From: Desulfobulbaceae bacterium
Lineage (GTDB): Bacteria; Desulfobacterota; Desulfobulbia; Desulfobulbales; Desulfocapsaceae
Direction of reading: 5' to 3'
NCBI GenBank assembly: GCA_030632405.1
Contig: DAOVUU010000121.1
Span: 1-7,119 of the forward strand
DNA length: 7,119 bases
Shown here: piece after piece, positions 1-5,813 of the stretch
How the letters are laid out: each line of letters begins with the position of its first letter
Numbering within the stretch: the stretch's first letter is position 1
Notes under the pieces: generated by a model
Seen by the model: the letters and a program-made list of their open reading frames with translations, nothing else
What the model was told of the DNA's origin: nothing
Databases searched by the model: none
Program-made: the position numbers and the translations under genes

Positions 1-1512
1 GGACGGGCAATGAGTATATTCTCTTTTACCAGCCAGCTTATAATTCGACTTCTTGTCATTATACTGCCATTCCTTGCCGTCAGCGGAGCTGTTGCCTGGT
101 TCCTGATTAGTGACTATGATATCAATTATTACCTTGCACATAAACCACCCCAGTTTCTGGTCGCAGCCACACTCATAGGACTGATGCTGCTGGCAATGAT
201 TCTACTGCTTGTCCGCAAGCTCCTCGCATGGTCACTTGCCCTTCCCTTAATCCTTTTTGGTAATATATCCCCAGCTCGTTCCTTTACCGAGAGCCGCAAT
301 CTTACGGAGGGGCATCAACGCTTAGTATTGTTCACGCTCGGGATCTGGGCATCAGCTGCCCTTCTTCTCGGGGCGATTGTACTGGGCTGTGTTCAGATCC
401 TGGGTTCGAATATAGCTCCTATGTTCTTTCATTCGATCCACTGGCTGATGATCGTACTGGGGGCTCTCGTAGCGTTATGGTCACTTGGTAATCTTTTGAT
501 CACAACAGTTACATCGGGCAGCTTCGCCTCCCTTCTCATGACACTGTATGACCGCTTTGGACCTGGGTTGGATCTGGGCGATCTTGCAGATAAGCAGCAG
601 GGTAACCTGTGCCGCATGACGGCTCCCCGGTTTACCCTGCTGCTTATCACCGGTACAGCAGTTGCAGTGTTCATCGGAACCTCACTCCTCGGTGACATTC
701 AAACAGAGGACAATGTGACGATCATCGCACATCGCGGCGCTGCCGGCAAAGCGCCGGAGAATACAATCGCCTCCATAAAACAAGCCATAGCGGACGGCAC
801 CGACTGGATTGAAATTGATGTCCAGGAAAGTAGCGACGGAGAAGTCGTGGTAATTCATGACAGCGATTTTATGAAGCTTGCGGGGGTGAATTTAAAGGTA
901 TGGAATGGCACGCTGCAACAGTTAAAAGAGATCGATGTCGGCAGCTGGTTTTCGCCTGATTTCTCAAATGAACGGGTGCCCACCCTGGCCGAGGTACTGA
1001 ACGAGGCACAGGGGAAGGCTCGTGTAATGATCGAACTTAAATACTATGGACATGACCAGCAGCTGGAGCAGCTGGTTGTGGATATCGTTGAACAAGCGGA
1101 AATGGTAAATGATGTTGCAATCATGTCACTGAAGTACGATGGTGTCCGCAAAATCCGCAAACTGCGACCGGATTGGGTTGTCGGCCTGCTCTCCGCCAAG
1201 GCAATCGGCAATACAGCAAAACTGGACGTTGATTTTCTGGCGGTCAACATGGCAATGGCAACCCCGAAGTTTATCAGCAAAGCCCAGTCGGCCGGCAAAC
1301 AACTGTTTGTCTGGACCGTAAATGACCAGATCTCCATGTCCCGGATAATATCAATGGGTGTAGACGGCATTATTACCGATGAGCCCGAGTTGGCCCGCAC
1401 CGTCCTTACCGAAAGATTGAATATGAGCTCGGTAGAACGCCTACTTATACACACCGCAGTATTATTAGGCAGACCTATCCCACAAAAAACATACCGCGAC
1501 CAGTCGCCATAA
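1..1512 (+). CDS. Membrane-anchored glycerophosphodiester phosphodiesterase (5' end probably outside the window)
   Basis: Predicted to hydrolyse glycerophosphodiesters to glycerol-3-phosphate and an alcohol, with the catalytic domain next to the membrane. Residues here count from the ATG at 10. Residues 1-230 hold about six hydrophobic helices (near 11-33, 47-68, 70-85, 103-130, 141-167, 207-228) and resemble the membrane domain fused to some GDPD enzymes. Residues 236-465 are the GDPD barrel. They show HRG (241-243), PEN (249-251), E268 and D270, HD (283-284), the IELK strand (341-344), FVWTVND (433-439) and the closing GVDGIITDEP (450-459), so the known active-site motifs are intact. The frame stays open to base 1, the ATG at 10 has no convincing ribosome site, and related fused enzymes usually carry a longer membrane domain. 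I therefore infer that the N-terminus lies upstream of the window; a start at 10 is the alternative. The gene is convergent with the next one. Family assignment is secure; the physiological substrate is unknown. Confidence 0.92.
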   Translation, partial: GRAMSIFSFTSQLIIRLLVIILPFLAVSGAVAWFLISDYDINYYLAHKPPQFLVAATLIGLMLLAMILLLVRKLLAWSLALPLILFGNISPARSFTESRNLTEGHQRLVLFTLGIWASAALLLGAIVLGCVQILGSNIAPMFFHSIHWLMIVLGALVALWSLGNLLITTVTSGSFASLLMTLYDRFGPGLDLGDLADKQQGNLCRMTAPRFTLLLITGTAVAVFIGTSLLGDIQTEDNVTIIAHRGAAGKAPENTIASIKQAIADGTDWIEIDVQESSDGEVVVIHDSDFMKLAGVNLKVWNGTLQQLKEIDVGSWFSPDFSNERVPTLAEVLNEAQGKARVMIELKYYGHDQQLEQLVVDIVEQAEMVNDVAIMSLKYDGVRKIRKLRPDWVVGLLSAKAIGNTAKLDVDFLAVNMAMATPKFISKAQSAGKQLFVWTVNDQISMSRIISMGVDGIITDEPELARTVLTERLNMSSVERLLIHTAVLLGRPIPQKTYRDQSP

Positions 1513-1519
1513 AGCGACT
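1502..1519. terminator. Weak hairpin at the end of the phosphodiesterase gene
   Basis: AGTCGC (1502-1507) and GCGACT (1514-1519) form a 6-bp perfect stem with a 6-nt loop, overlapping the TAA stop at 1510-1512. It lies in the 48-bp gap between convergent genes, where a shared terminator would be expected. No U-tract follows directly on either strand; the nearest T-run on the plus strand is at 1556-1562. It is therefore a poor intrinsic terminator and may only be an mRNA 3' stem. Confidence 0.25.
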
Positions 1520-1560
1520 AACTAATAAGATAAAGTTACAAATAATACGAAAATATTTTT

Positions 1561-2217
1561 TTAAACCGAAGTGAAAGCCTTCTGGAGCTTTACCTTTTTC
1601 TCCTCATTGTATTTCTCAAGCCGCTTCATCTGTTCATCATCCAGTGTATCCTGCATTTTCCCCTGCAATTCTTCGCGCAGGTCTTCATACTGTTTCTTAA
1701 ACCCTTCCCAGCTTTTATTCCCTTCCTCAGCAAGGTCATCAAACATCTTCCCCACCTGAGTTAAACCGTCTTCGATGACAGGTTTAAGCTTGACCAGCTG
1801 CTCTTCCGTCAGTTCAAGAACATCGGATAAATCTGCCACAGCTTTATCTTTCATTTCACTTACTGCCTTTTTATCAATTTTACTCAGGTAATTTTTAAGC
1901 TTATTCATCTCTTCACTGTTAAGAATTTCTCCAGCTTTTTTTTCAGCATCCCTGGAAATATTCTCTAATTTCTGAGATAATTTATCCAACTGTATAAATC
2001 CCTTATCAACCGATTCATGAATACTTTTTTTCAACTCAACGCCTTTAGCATCTATCGCCGGCTTGAGATTGGATATCTGTTCGCTGGAAAGGTCGAGCTG
2101 GGTCTCCAGGTCAGAGAGTATCTGTTCGCTGTCAAAATCCTTATCCGCTGAATAAGCGGACTGAAATGATATAGTTACCACAATTAACACTATGAAAAAC
2201 ACTCTAATACATTGCAT
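1561..2217 (-). CDS. Secreted helical protein with two tandem LTxxQ-like units (Spy/CpxP-like, function unknown)
   Basis: A 218-residue protein with a Sec signal peptide: R5, hydrophobic core 7-19, and probable cleavage after AYS (21-23). The mature part is almost entirely charged or amphipathic helix, without cysteine or membrane segment, so it is probably periplasmic and soluble. It has two units that align without gaps at an offset of 93 residues (about 34-117 and 127-210). Each opens with an LSSEQ/LTEEQ motif followed by LKPxI (47-55 and 140-148), and ends with an L-x-x-E-x-M-x-x-L helix (99-107 and 192-200). LTxxQ-type motifs are known from periplasmic Spy/CpxP proteins, which are stress-induced chaperones or signalling partners. 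Here the motif spacing is shorter and overall similarity weak, so that link is only a hint. The ATG start is supported by an AAGGA site 9 nt upstream. The gene stands alone, convergent with the phosphodiesterase and divergent from the HDOD gene. Confidence 0.85.
   Translation of the reverse strand: MQCIRVFFIVLIVVTISFQSAYSADKDFDSEQILSDLETQLDLSSEQISNLKPAIDAKGVELKKSIHESVDKGFIQLDKLSQKLENISRDAEKKAGEILNSEEMNKLKNYLSKIDKKAVSEMKDKAVADLSDVLELTEEQLVKLKPVIEDGLTQVGKMFDDLAEEGNKSWEGFKKQYEDLREELQGKMQDTLDDEQMKRLEKYNEEKKVKLQKAFTSV
1588..1839 (-). repeat. Internal repeat unit 2 of the secreted helical protein
   Basis: Encodes residues 127-210, the partner of unit 1. The motif here is LTEEQ at 136-140, the closest of the two to the LTxxQ consensus, and the closing helix has LDDEQM at 192-197. 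The middle of the unit (160-185) is poorly conserved relative to unit 1 and contains the protein's only tryptophan (W170). Confidence 0.7.
1867..2118 (-). repeat. Internal repeat unit 1 of the secreted helical protein
   Basis: Encodes residues 34-117. Hand alignment with residues 127-210 at a fixed 93-residue offset gives about 20 identities in 84 positions, including D36, L37, L41, L43, E46, Q47, L51, K52, P53, I55, L99, E102, M104, L107 and Y110. No gap is needed. Confidence 0.7.
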
Positions 2218-2226
2218 AAGAGAAAT

Positions 2227-2231
2227 TCCTT
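2227..2231 (-). promoter_or_regulatory. Ribosome binding site of the secreted protein gene
   Basis: On the minus strand this reads AAGGA, with 9 nt between AGGA and the ATG at 2217-2215. It fixes the start at the signal peptide shown. Confidence 0.6.
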
Positions 2232-2240
2232 ATTGCTCTA

Positions 2241-2290
2241 ATTTTAACATCTATGATATGGTTAAAATCACTTCTACCATCTATTTTAAC
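2241..2290. repeat. Three alternating copies of ATTTTAAC / GTTAAAAT
   Basis: ATTTTAAC occurs at 2241-2248 and 2283-2290, with the inverted copy GTTAAAAT at 2261-2268 between them. The outer copies are 42 bp apart, close to four helical turns; the first pair forms an inverted repeat with a 12-bp spacer. A further ATTTTAAC lies at 2454-2461. The cluster begins 24 bp upstream of the secreted protein's start codon, where it would overlap a promoter, so an operator is possible. In AT-rich DNA chance occurrence is a real alternative. Confidence 0.35.
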
Positions 2291-2353
2291 TGATTTCTAC
2301 ATGATACCTTTATCTCGGAAAAAAAATCTCCCGTAATTACTGCCAGTTTTTTC

Positions 2354-2389
2354 AAGGTGAATCAGGGATTCATTACCTTTTTTGTAATG
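2354..2389 (+). other. Two overlapping, mutually exclusive hairpins
   Basis: Hairpin A pairs TGAATC (2358-2363) with GATTCA (2367-2372) around a 3-nt loop. It can be extended by AAGG (2354-2357) with CCTT (2376-2379) across a TTA bulge, and leads into a T-run, giving a terminator-like shape on the plus strand. Hairpin B pairs CATTAC (2371-2376) with GTAATG (2384-2389) around a 7-nt loop that contains the T-run. The two share bases 2371-2376 and cannot form together. The element lies upstream of the TATAAT at 2401, so it would be in RNA only if transcription begins further upstream. Otherwise the dyads could act as DNA sites. Confidence 0.3.
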
Positions 2390-2531
2390 GAAATGATCTA
2401 TATAATAATAATTATGATTAACATAGGATCTTTATTGCAATATTTTTTTTCTTATTTTAACTTAGGCTGCTGGACTTATTTTTTATTTCTATTTCTTCCC
2501 TCTCAGATAACGGACATAAATATACATCTTG

Positions 2532-2553
2532 TTTAAAACCTCTTTTTAAAACC
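2532..2553 (+). repeat. Direct repeat of TTTAAAACC ahead of the HDOD start
   Basis: TTTAAAACC occurs at 2532-2540 and again at 2545-2553, a 13-bp period, ending 5 nt before the ATG at 2559. It occupies exactly the place where a Shine-Dalgarno sequence should be, and no purine-rich site is present. Confidence 0.5.
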
Positions 2554-2558
2554 AACAT

Positions 2559-3443
2559 ATGAAAACAACTAGAGAAGAACTGATAAAACAACATATCGAC
2601 TCCTTTCCAGTTCTACCTGTAACCGTGACAAGGTTAATGAATGTCACCAATGACCCTGAAAGCTCGGCACAGGATGTCATGGAGGTTATTCTTACGGACC
2701 AGTCTCTGTGTTTAACCGTTCTCAAAATTGCCAATTCAGCTCTGTTCGGTCGTCCCAGAAAGGTTGATTCAATAAAGATGGCTGTATCTATCCTTGGCTA
2801 CAATGAAGTGGAAAGAATAGCTTTAGCCAAGGCACTCATCAACTCGTTCAGCAAATTGCCCAAACAGCACAAAACCCTTATTGACAAATACTGGGAACAT
2901 TCTTTCGTTTGCGGGATAATCGCCAGGGTCATCGCCCAGGATCTGCATTTTCCCCCCAGCATCGCTTTTATGGGGGGGCTTATTCACGACATAGGGAAGC
3001 TGATCATGCTGGAAACTTTTGTTAATGACTATGCAGTTGACTGGATGACCATATTCAGCAGGGAAGAAATACGGAAAAACGAGCTTCAGATGTTTTCCTT
3101 CACCCACGATACAGTAGGCGGTCAGCTACTGAGAAAATGGGTTTTCCCGGAGAACCTGACCACAGCGGTTGAATACCACCATCGGCCCGACGAAGCCGGT
3201 GAAGAGAAAAGTCTCGCCTACATTATTCAACTTGCAGATCTCTTGTCATTTTACTGCTGCAACAATGAATTGCTTGGAGATGACGATATCTTAACAGTAA
3301 TTAATAATGCTTTGCCTGACATACGGCCCCAATGGCAAAATTGTGGGTTGGTTTTTGATAATGATGCAGCAGCTGAGTGGTTTAACTGGTTGTTAAACAA
3401 TTATGAGCTGAGCAGTAGCCTCAAAGAAGCTTTCTCTGCCTGA
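2559..3443 (+). CDS. HDOD-domain signalling protein
   Basis: A 294-residue cytoplasmic protein made of a single HDOD domain (about 15-235) plus a short helical tail; there is no membrane segment or receiver domain. Family landmarks are FPVLP (16-20), DQSL...LKIANSALFG (47-64), the I...A...LG segment (72-80), GGLIHDIGKL (139-148), FTHDTVGGQLLRKW (181-194) and HHRP (207-210). HDOD proteins are relatives of HD phosphohydrolases that usually serve as signalling or scaffold modules in two-component and c-di-GMP pathways. Here H114, H143-D144, H183, H207-H208 and D227 fall where HD-GYP-type enzymes have metal ligands, so catalysis cannot be excluded; the GYP motif is absent. The ATG at 2559 is chosen because the frame has a TAA at 2547 and the domain needs the residues before the next Met (27), although there is no Shine-Dalgarno site. 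It is followed 51 bp later by the GGDEF-EAL gene, probably in one operon. Its molecular role is unknown. Confidence 0.92.
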   Translation: MKTTREELIKQHIDSFPVLPVTVTRLMNVTNDPESSAQDVMEVILTDQSLCLTVLKIANSALFGRPRKVDSIKMAVSILGYNEVERIALAKALINSFSKLPKQHKTLIDKYWEHSFVCGIIARVIAQDLHFPPSIAFMGGLIHDIGKLIMLETFVNDYAVDWMTIFSREEIRKNELQMFSFTHDTVGGQLLRKWVFPENLTTAVEYHHRPDEAGEEKSLAYIIQLADLLSFYCCNNELLGDDDILTVINNALPDIRPQWQNCGLVFDNDAAAEWFNWLLNNYELSSSLKEAFSA

Positions 3444-3450
3444 GGTAATA

Positions 3451-3486
3451 GCAGGTGACACCTATTTTCCACTCGCAGAAGTGACA
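3451..3486 (+). promoter_or_regulatory. Near-repeat GCAG(AA)GTGACA and ribosome site before the GGDEF-EAL gene
   Basis: GCAGGTGACA (3451-3460) recurs as GCAGAAGTGACA (3475-3486). The second copy supplies the only Shine-Dalgarno-like stretch, AGAAGTGA (3477-3484), 10 nt before the TTG at 3495. The first copy is part of a dyad AGGTG-A-CACCT (3453-3463). The ribosome-site role of the second copy is likely; a regulatory role for the pair is only a possibility. Confidence 0.4.
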
Positions 3487-3494
3487 TAACAATT

Positions 3495-5801
3495 TTGAAA
3501 CACACACCGCAAAAAATATCCAGCGAACAGGTACATCTACTGTTTACTGACTCAGTGCTGCCGATTTTTTTTACCATACCGGTTGGCGCCCTGTTATGCT
3601 GGTCATTATGGACCGTCATCGATCAAACTGTTCTCACGGCCTGGTTCTCTTTATTTTTGACCATTTCCCTTGCCAGAATTGGTCTGATCTTTCTCTTTAA
3701 AAAACAGAAAACAGAAGATAGAGACAAAGAACAGTGGTACTGGTTTTTTCTGATCGGCACCTATACTATAGCCATGGTATGGGGATCAGCCTCGTTTTTT
3801 TTATTTCCAGAACACAATCTGTCACATCAAGTAGTATTTATCATGATCATAATCGGCATGGCTGCCGGTGGTATGGCCTCACTCTCCCCGAGTTTTCCAG
3901 TTATTTGGGGTTTTTTATCCTTAGTGCTGATACCGCTGGCCGTACGATTAATGCTTCTCGGCAATGAAGAGGCATATTTCAAAGGCTCCCTGATACTGCT
4001 TTTTTGGGCTATTCTTCTTTTCGGTGCAGTTAAAATCAGTAATAACCTTCGTGAAAATATCCAGTTGCGTCTGAAAAGTATCAACCGGGAAAGAAAGCTC
4101 AGGGTCAGTGAAGAGCGATACCGCCATATCTTCAGCAATGTTCCCCTGGGAATATTTCACTACGATGCAGAAGGCGCAGTCGTTGATTGCAACAAGGAAT
4201 TTGTCAGTATTATTGGTGGTTCCAGGGAATCGATAATTGGTTTCAATATGCTTGACAGGCTTAAAGACCGACAGATGCTGGGAGCCATTAAAGACTCCCT
4301 TACAACCGGTAAGGGTTATTATGAAGGTGATTATAGCTCTGTCGTCGTGAACAAAACCACTCCTGTCCGAGCTTTTTTCAGAGCAATACATTCTTCTGAA
4401 AATGCCATTATCGGAGGTGTAAGTATTTTTGAAGATTTCACTGAAAAAAAACTGTCAGACAAGCAGATTCAACACCATGCCTCCTATGATTCCCTGTCCG
4501 GGCTTCCAAATCGCCGTCTGCTGCTCGAACAACTCCGCAATGAAATAGCACGTGCCAGAAGGCATGGCCATTATGGGGCTATACTGTTCATTGACCTGGA
4601 TAATTTTAAGACGGTGAATGATTCGCTTGGCCATTCGACGGGGGATAAACTGCTCAAAATTGTGGCAAATCGGATTACAGAACGTATCAGAAGGGAAGAT
4701 ACCGCCGCCCGGATGGGTGGAGATGAATTTGTTATCATTATCACAGATCTGGGTAATTCCATTGGACTTGCAGCCCACAAGGCGAGGGAGATCGCTGAAG
4801 AGATCAATCTCTACATTTCCTCCCCCTGTCAGATAGATGGCCGGGACCTACAAATTACCCTCAGTCTCGGGATCTCTCTTTTTCCTAAAGGTAACAAGGG
4901 AGTGGATGATATTCTCAAACAGGCTGATACCGCAATGTACCGAGCCAAAGACGCCGGCCGGAATACAATCAACTTTTTTCTCCCCAAGATGCAGGAGGCG
5001 GCTGACGAACGTCTACGCCTTAACACGGAAATAAGAAAAGCTCTGGACAATGACCAACTTGCTCTTCACTTCCAGCCACAGGTAGATATAAAAGGAAAAA
5101 TTATCGGTGCAGAGGCTTTACTGCGCTGGCATCATCCAGAAAGAGGCATAATCCTTCCAGGGACTTTTTTAGAAATAGCAGAAGAAAGCGGACTCATGCA
5201 TGATATCGGTCGATGGGTATTACAGGAGGCCTGCCAGCAGATTAAAAAATGGACAGACAGAGGGCTACTTAAAGATTCTCAGATCATTTCTATTAATATC
5301 AGCGGCAAAGAAATTGCCATATCTGACTTCGTTGATACGGTAACCAGCATTCTTGAAAAAACTGGCGCAGACCCAAATCATCTGGGGATTGAACTCACTG
5401 AAGGCAGTCTTATTTCAACGGGTAAAGACATTGTTGAAAAGATAATGACGCTGCAGCGGATGGGGATTAAGTTTGCTATAGACGATTTCGGCACTGGTTA
5501 TTCGTCACTGAGCTATCTGAAGAGCCTTCCTCTAAATACGATTAAAATCGATCATACTTTTGTTAAAGATATAAAAGATGCCAGTCATGATATTGTTCTT
5601 GTCGATACCATAATTATGATGGCCCACAATCTTGGCCTGGAAGTCATTGCTGAAGGAGTAGAAACGGAGCAGGAACTCCTCTATCTCAACAAGAGAGGTT
5701 GTCTCGTTTACCAGGGATACTATTTCAGTAAGGCTGTTACCGTAGCAGCCCTCGAAAAAATACTCGAATCAGGAGTCTGTAGCCCCTCCAACCGGGGATG
5801 A
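3495..5801 (+). CDS. Membrane PAS-GGDEF-EAL protein (bifunctional cyclic di-GMP synthase/phosphodiesterase candidate)
   Basis: A 768-residue inner-membrane regulator of cyclic di-GMP. Residues 15-180 form about six transmembrane helices with short loops, an N-terminal sensor type seen in other GGDEF proteins. A helical linker (181-205) leads to a PAS domain (about 203-320). The GGDEF domain (about 325-495) has FIDLDNFKTVND (365-376), an intact GGDEF (408-412) and an RxxD inhibitory site (R399 to D402) five residues before it. The EAL domain (about 508-755) keeps EALLRW (540-545), N601, E633 and E636, DDFGTGYSSL (663-672), K684 and D686, E720 and E723, and QGYYFS (740-745). Both active sites therefore look functional; one usually dominates in such hybrids, and the sequence does not tell which. 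The start is TTG: a TGA at 3456-3458 closes the frame, no ATG or GTG lies between, and the next Met (94) is inside the membrane domain. It follows the HDOD gene by 51 bp and is convergent with glgX. Domain calls are firm; the signal sensed is unknown. Confidence 0.95.
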   Translation: MKHTPQKISSEQVHLLFTDSVLPIFFTIPVGALLCWSLWTVIDQTVLTAWFSLFLTISLARIGLIFLFKKQKTEDRDKEQWYWFFLIGTYTIAMVWGSASFFLFPEHNLSHQVVFIMIIIGMAAGGMASLSPSFPVIWGFLSLVLIPLAVRLMLLGNEEAYFKGSLILLFWAILLFGAVKISNNLRENIQLRLKSINRERKLRVSEERYRHIFSNVPLGIFHYDAEGAVVDCNKEFVSIIGGSRESIIGFNMLDRLKDRQMLGAIKDSLTTGKGYYEGDYSSVVVNKTTPVRAFFRAIHSSENAIIGGVSIFEDFTEKKLSDKQIQHHASYDSLSGLPNRRLLLEQLRNEIARARRHGHYGAILFIDLDNFKTVNDSLGHSTGDKLLKIVANRITERIRREDTAARMGGDEFVIIITDLGNSIGLAAHKAREIAEEINLYISSPCQIDGRDLQITLSLGISLFPKGNKGVDDILKQADTAMYRAKDAGRNTINFFLPKMQEAADERLRLNTEIRKALDNDQLALHFQPQVDIKGKIIGAEALLRWHHPERGIILPGTFLEIAEESGLMHDIGRWVLQEACQQIKKWTDRGLLKDSQIISINISGKEIAISDFVDTVTSILEKTGADPNHLGIELTEGSLISTGKDIVEKIMTLQRMGIKFAIDDFGTGYSSLSYLKSLPLNTIKIDHTFVKDIKDASHDIVLVDTIIMMAHNLGLEVIAEGVETEQELLYLNKRGCLVYQGYYFSKAVTVAALEKILESGVCSPSNRG

Positions 5802-5804
5802 CAG
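5754..5804. terminator. Possible convergent terminator structures between the GGDEF-EAL gene and glgX
   Basis: CTGT (5777-5780), CCCC (5783-5786), GGGG (5794-5797) and ACAG (5801-5804) form a hairpin with one internal loop that spans the stop codon of the plus-strand gene. A second small stem, ACTC/GAGT (5762-5765 and 5773-5776), is followed on the minus strand by a run of seven T (5760-5754), the shape of a weak intrinsic terminator for glgX lying inside the end of the GGDEF-EAL gene. No T-tract follows on the plus strand. Confidence 0.3.
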
Positions 5805-5813
5805 CCGATTGAA

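Larger units (their letters stand above)
2218..2558. promoter_or_regulatory. AT-rich divergent intergenic region, expected to hold both promoters
   Basis: These 341 bp separate the start codons of the secreted protein (minus) and the HDOD protein (plus). Both genes must be read from here, since nothing else lies upstream of either. The DNA is markedly AT-rich with T-tracts (2378-2383, 2443-2450). I see no coding potential and no RNA gene. A perfect TATAAT stands at 2401-2406 on the plus strand, but no good -35 lies 16-18 bp upstream. On the minus strand, TATCAT (2258-2253) and TAAAAT (2246-2241) are possible -10 elements, also without a clear -35. Structured elements inside (repeated ATTTTAAC, hairpins, direct repeat) are listed separately. 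A perfect 10-bp palindrome TATTGCAATA lies at 2433-2442. Confidence 0.5.

Noticed and set aside
1044..1454. 136-codon minus-strand open frame inside the phosphodiesterase gene
   Set aside because: It is antisense to the conserved GDPD motifs and has no recognisable features.
1550..1562. AAAATATTTT palindrome with T-run as a terminator
   Set aside because: The stem contains only A-T pairs and has almost no loop, so it cannot form a stable RNA hairpin.
2401..2415. AT-rich dyad ATAATAATTAT (2405-2415) beside TATAAT as a possible Fur box
   Set aside because: It is too short and matches the Fur consensus only in general A/T character; chance is likely in such AT-rich DNA, and neither neighbouring gene concerns iron.
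3948..4391. 147-codon minus-strand open frame inside the GGDEF-EAL gene
   Set aside because: It overlaps the membrane and PAS coding region, whose plus-strand frame is plainly real, and the translation looks like antisense noise.
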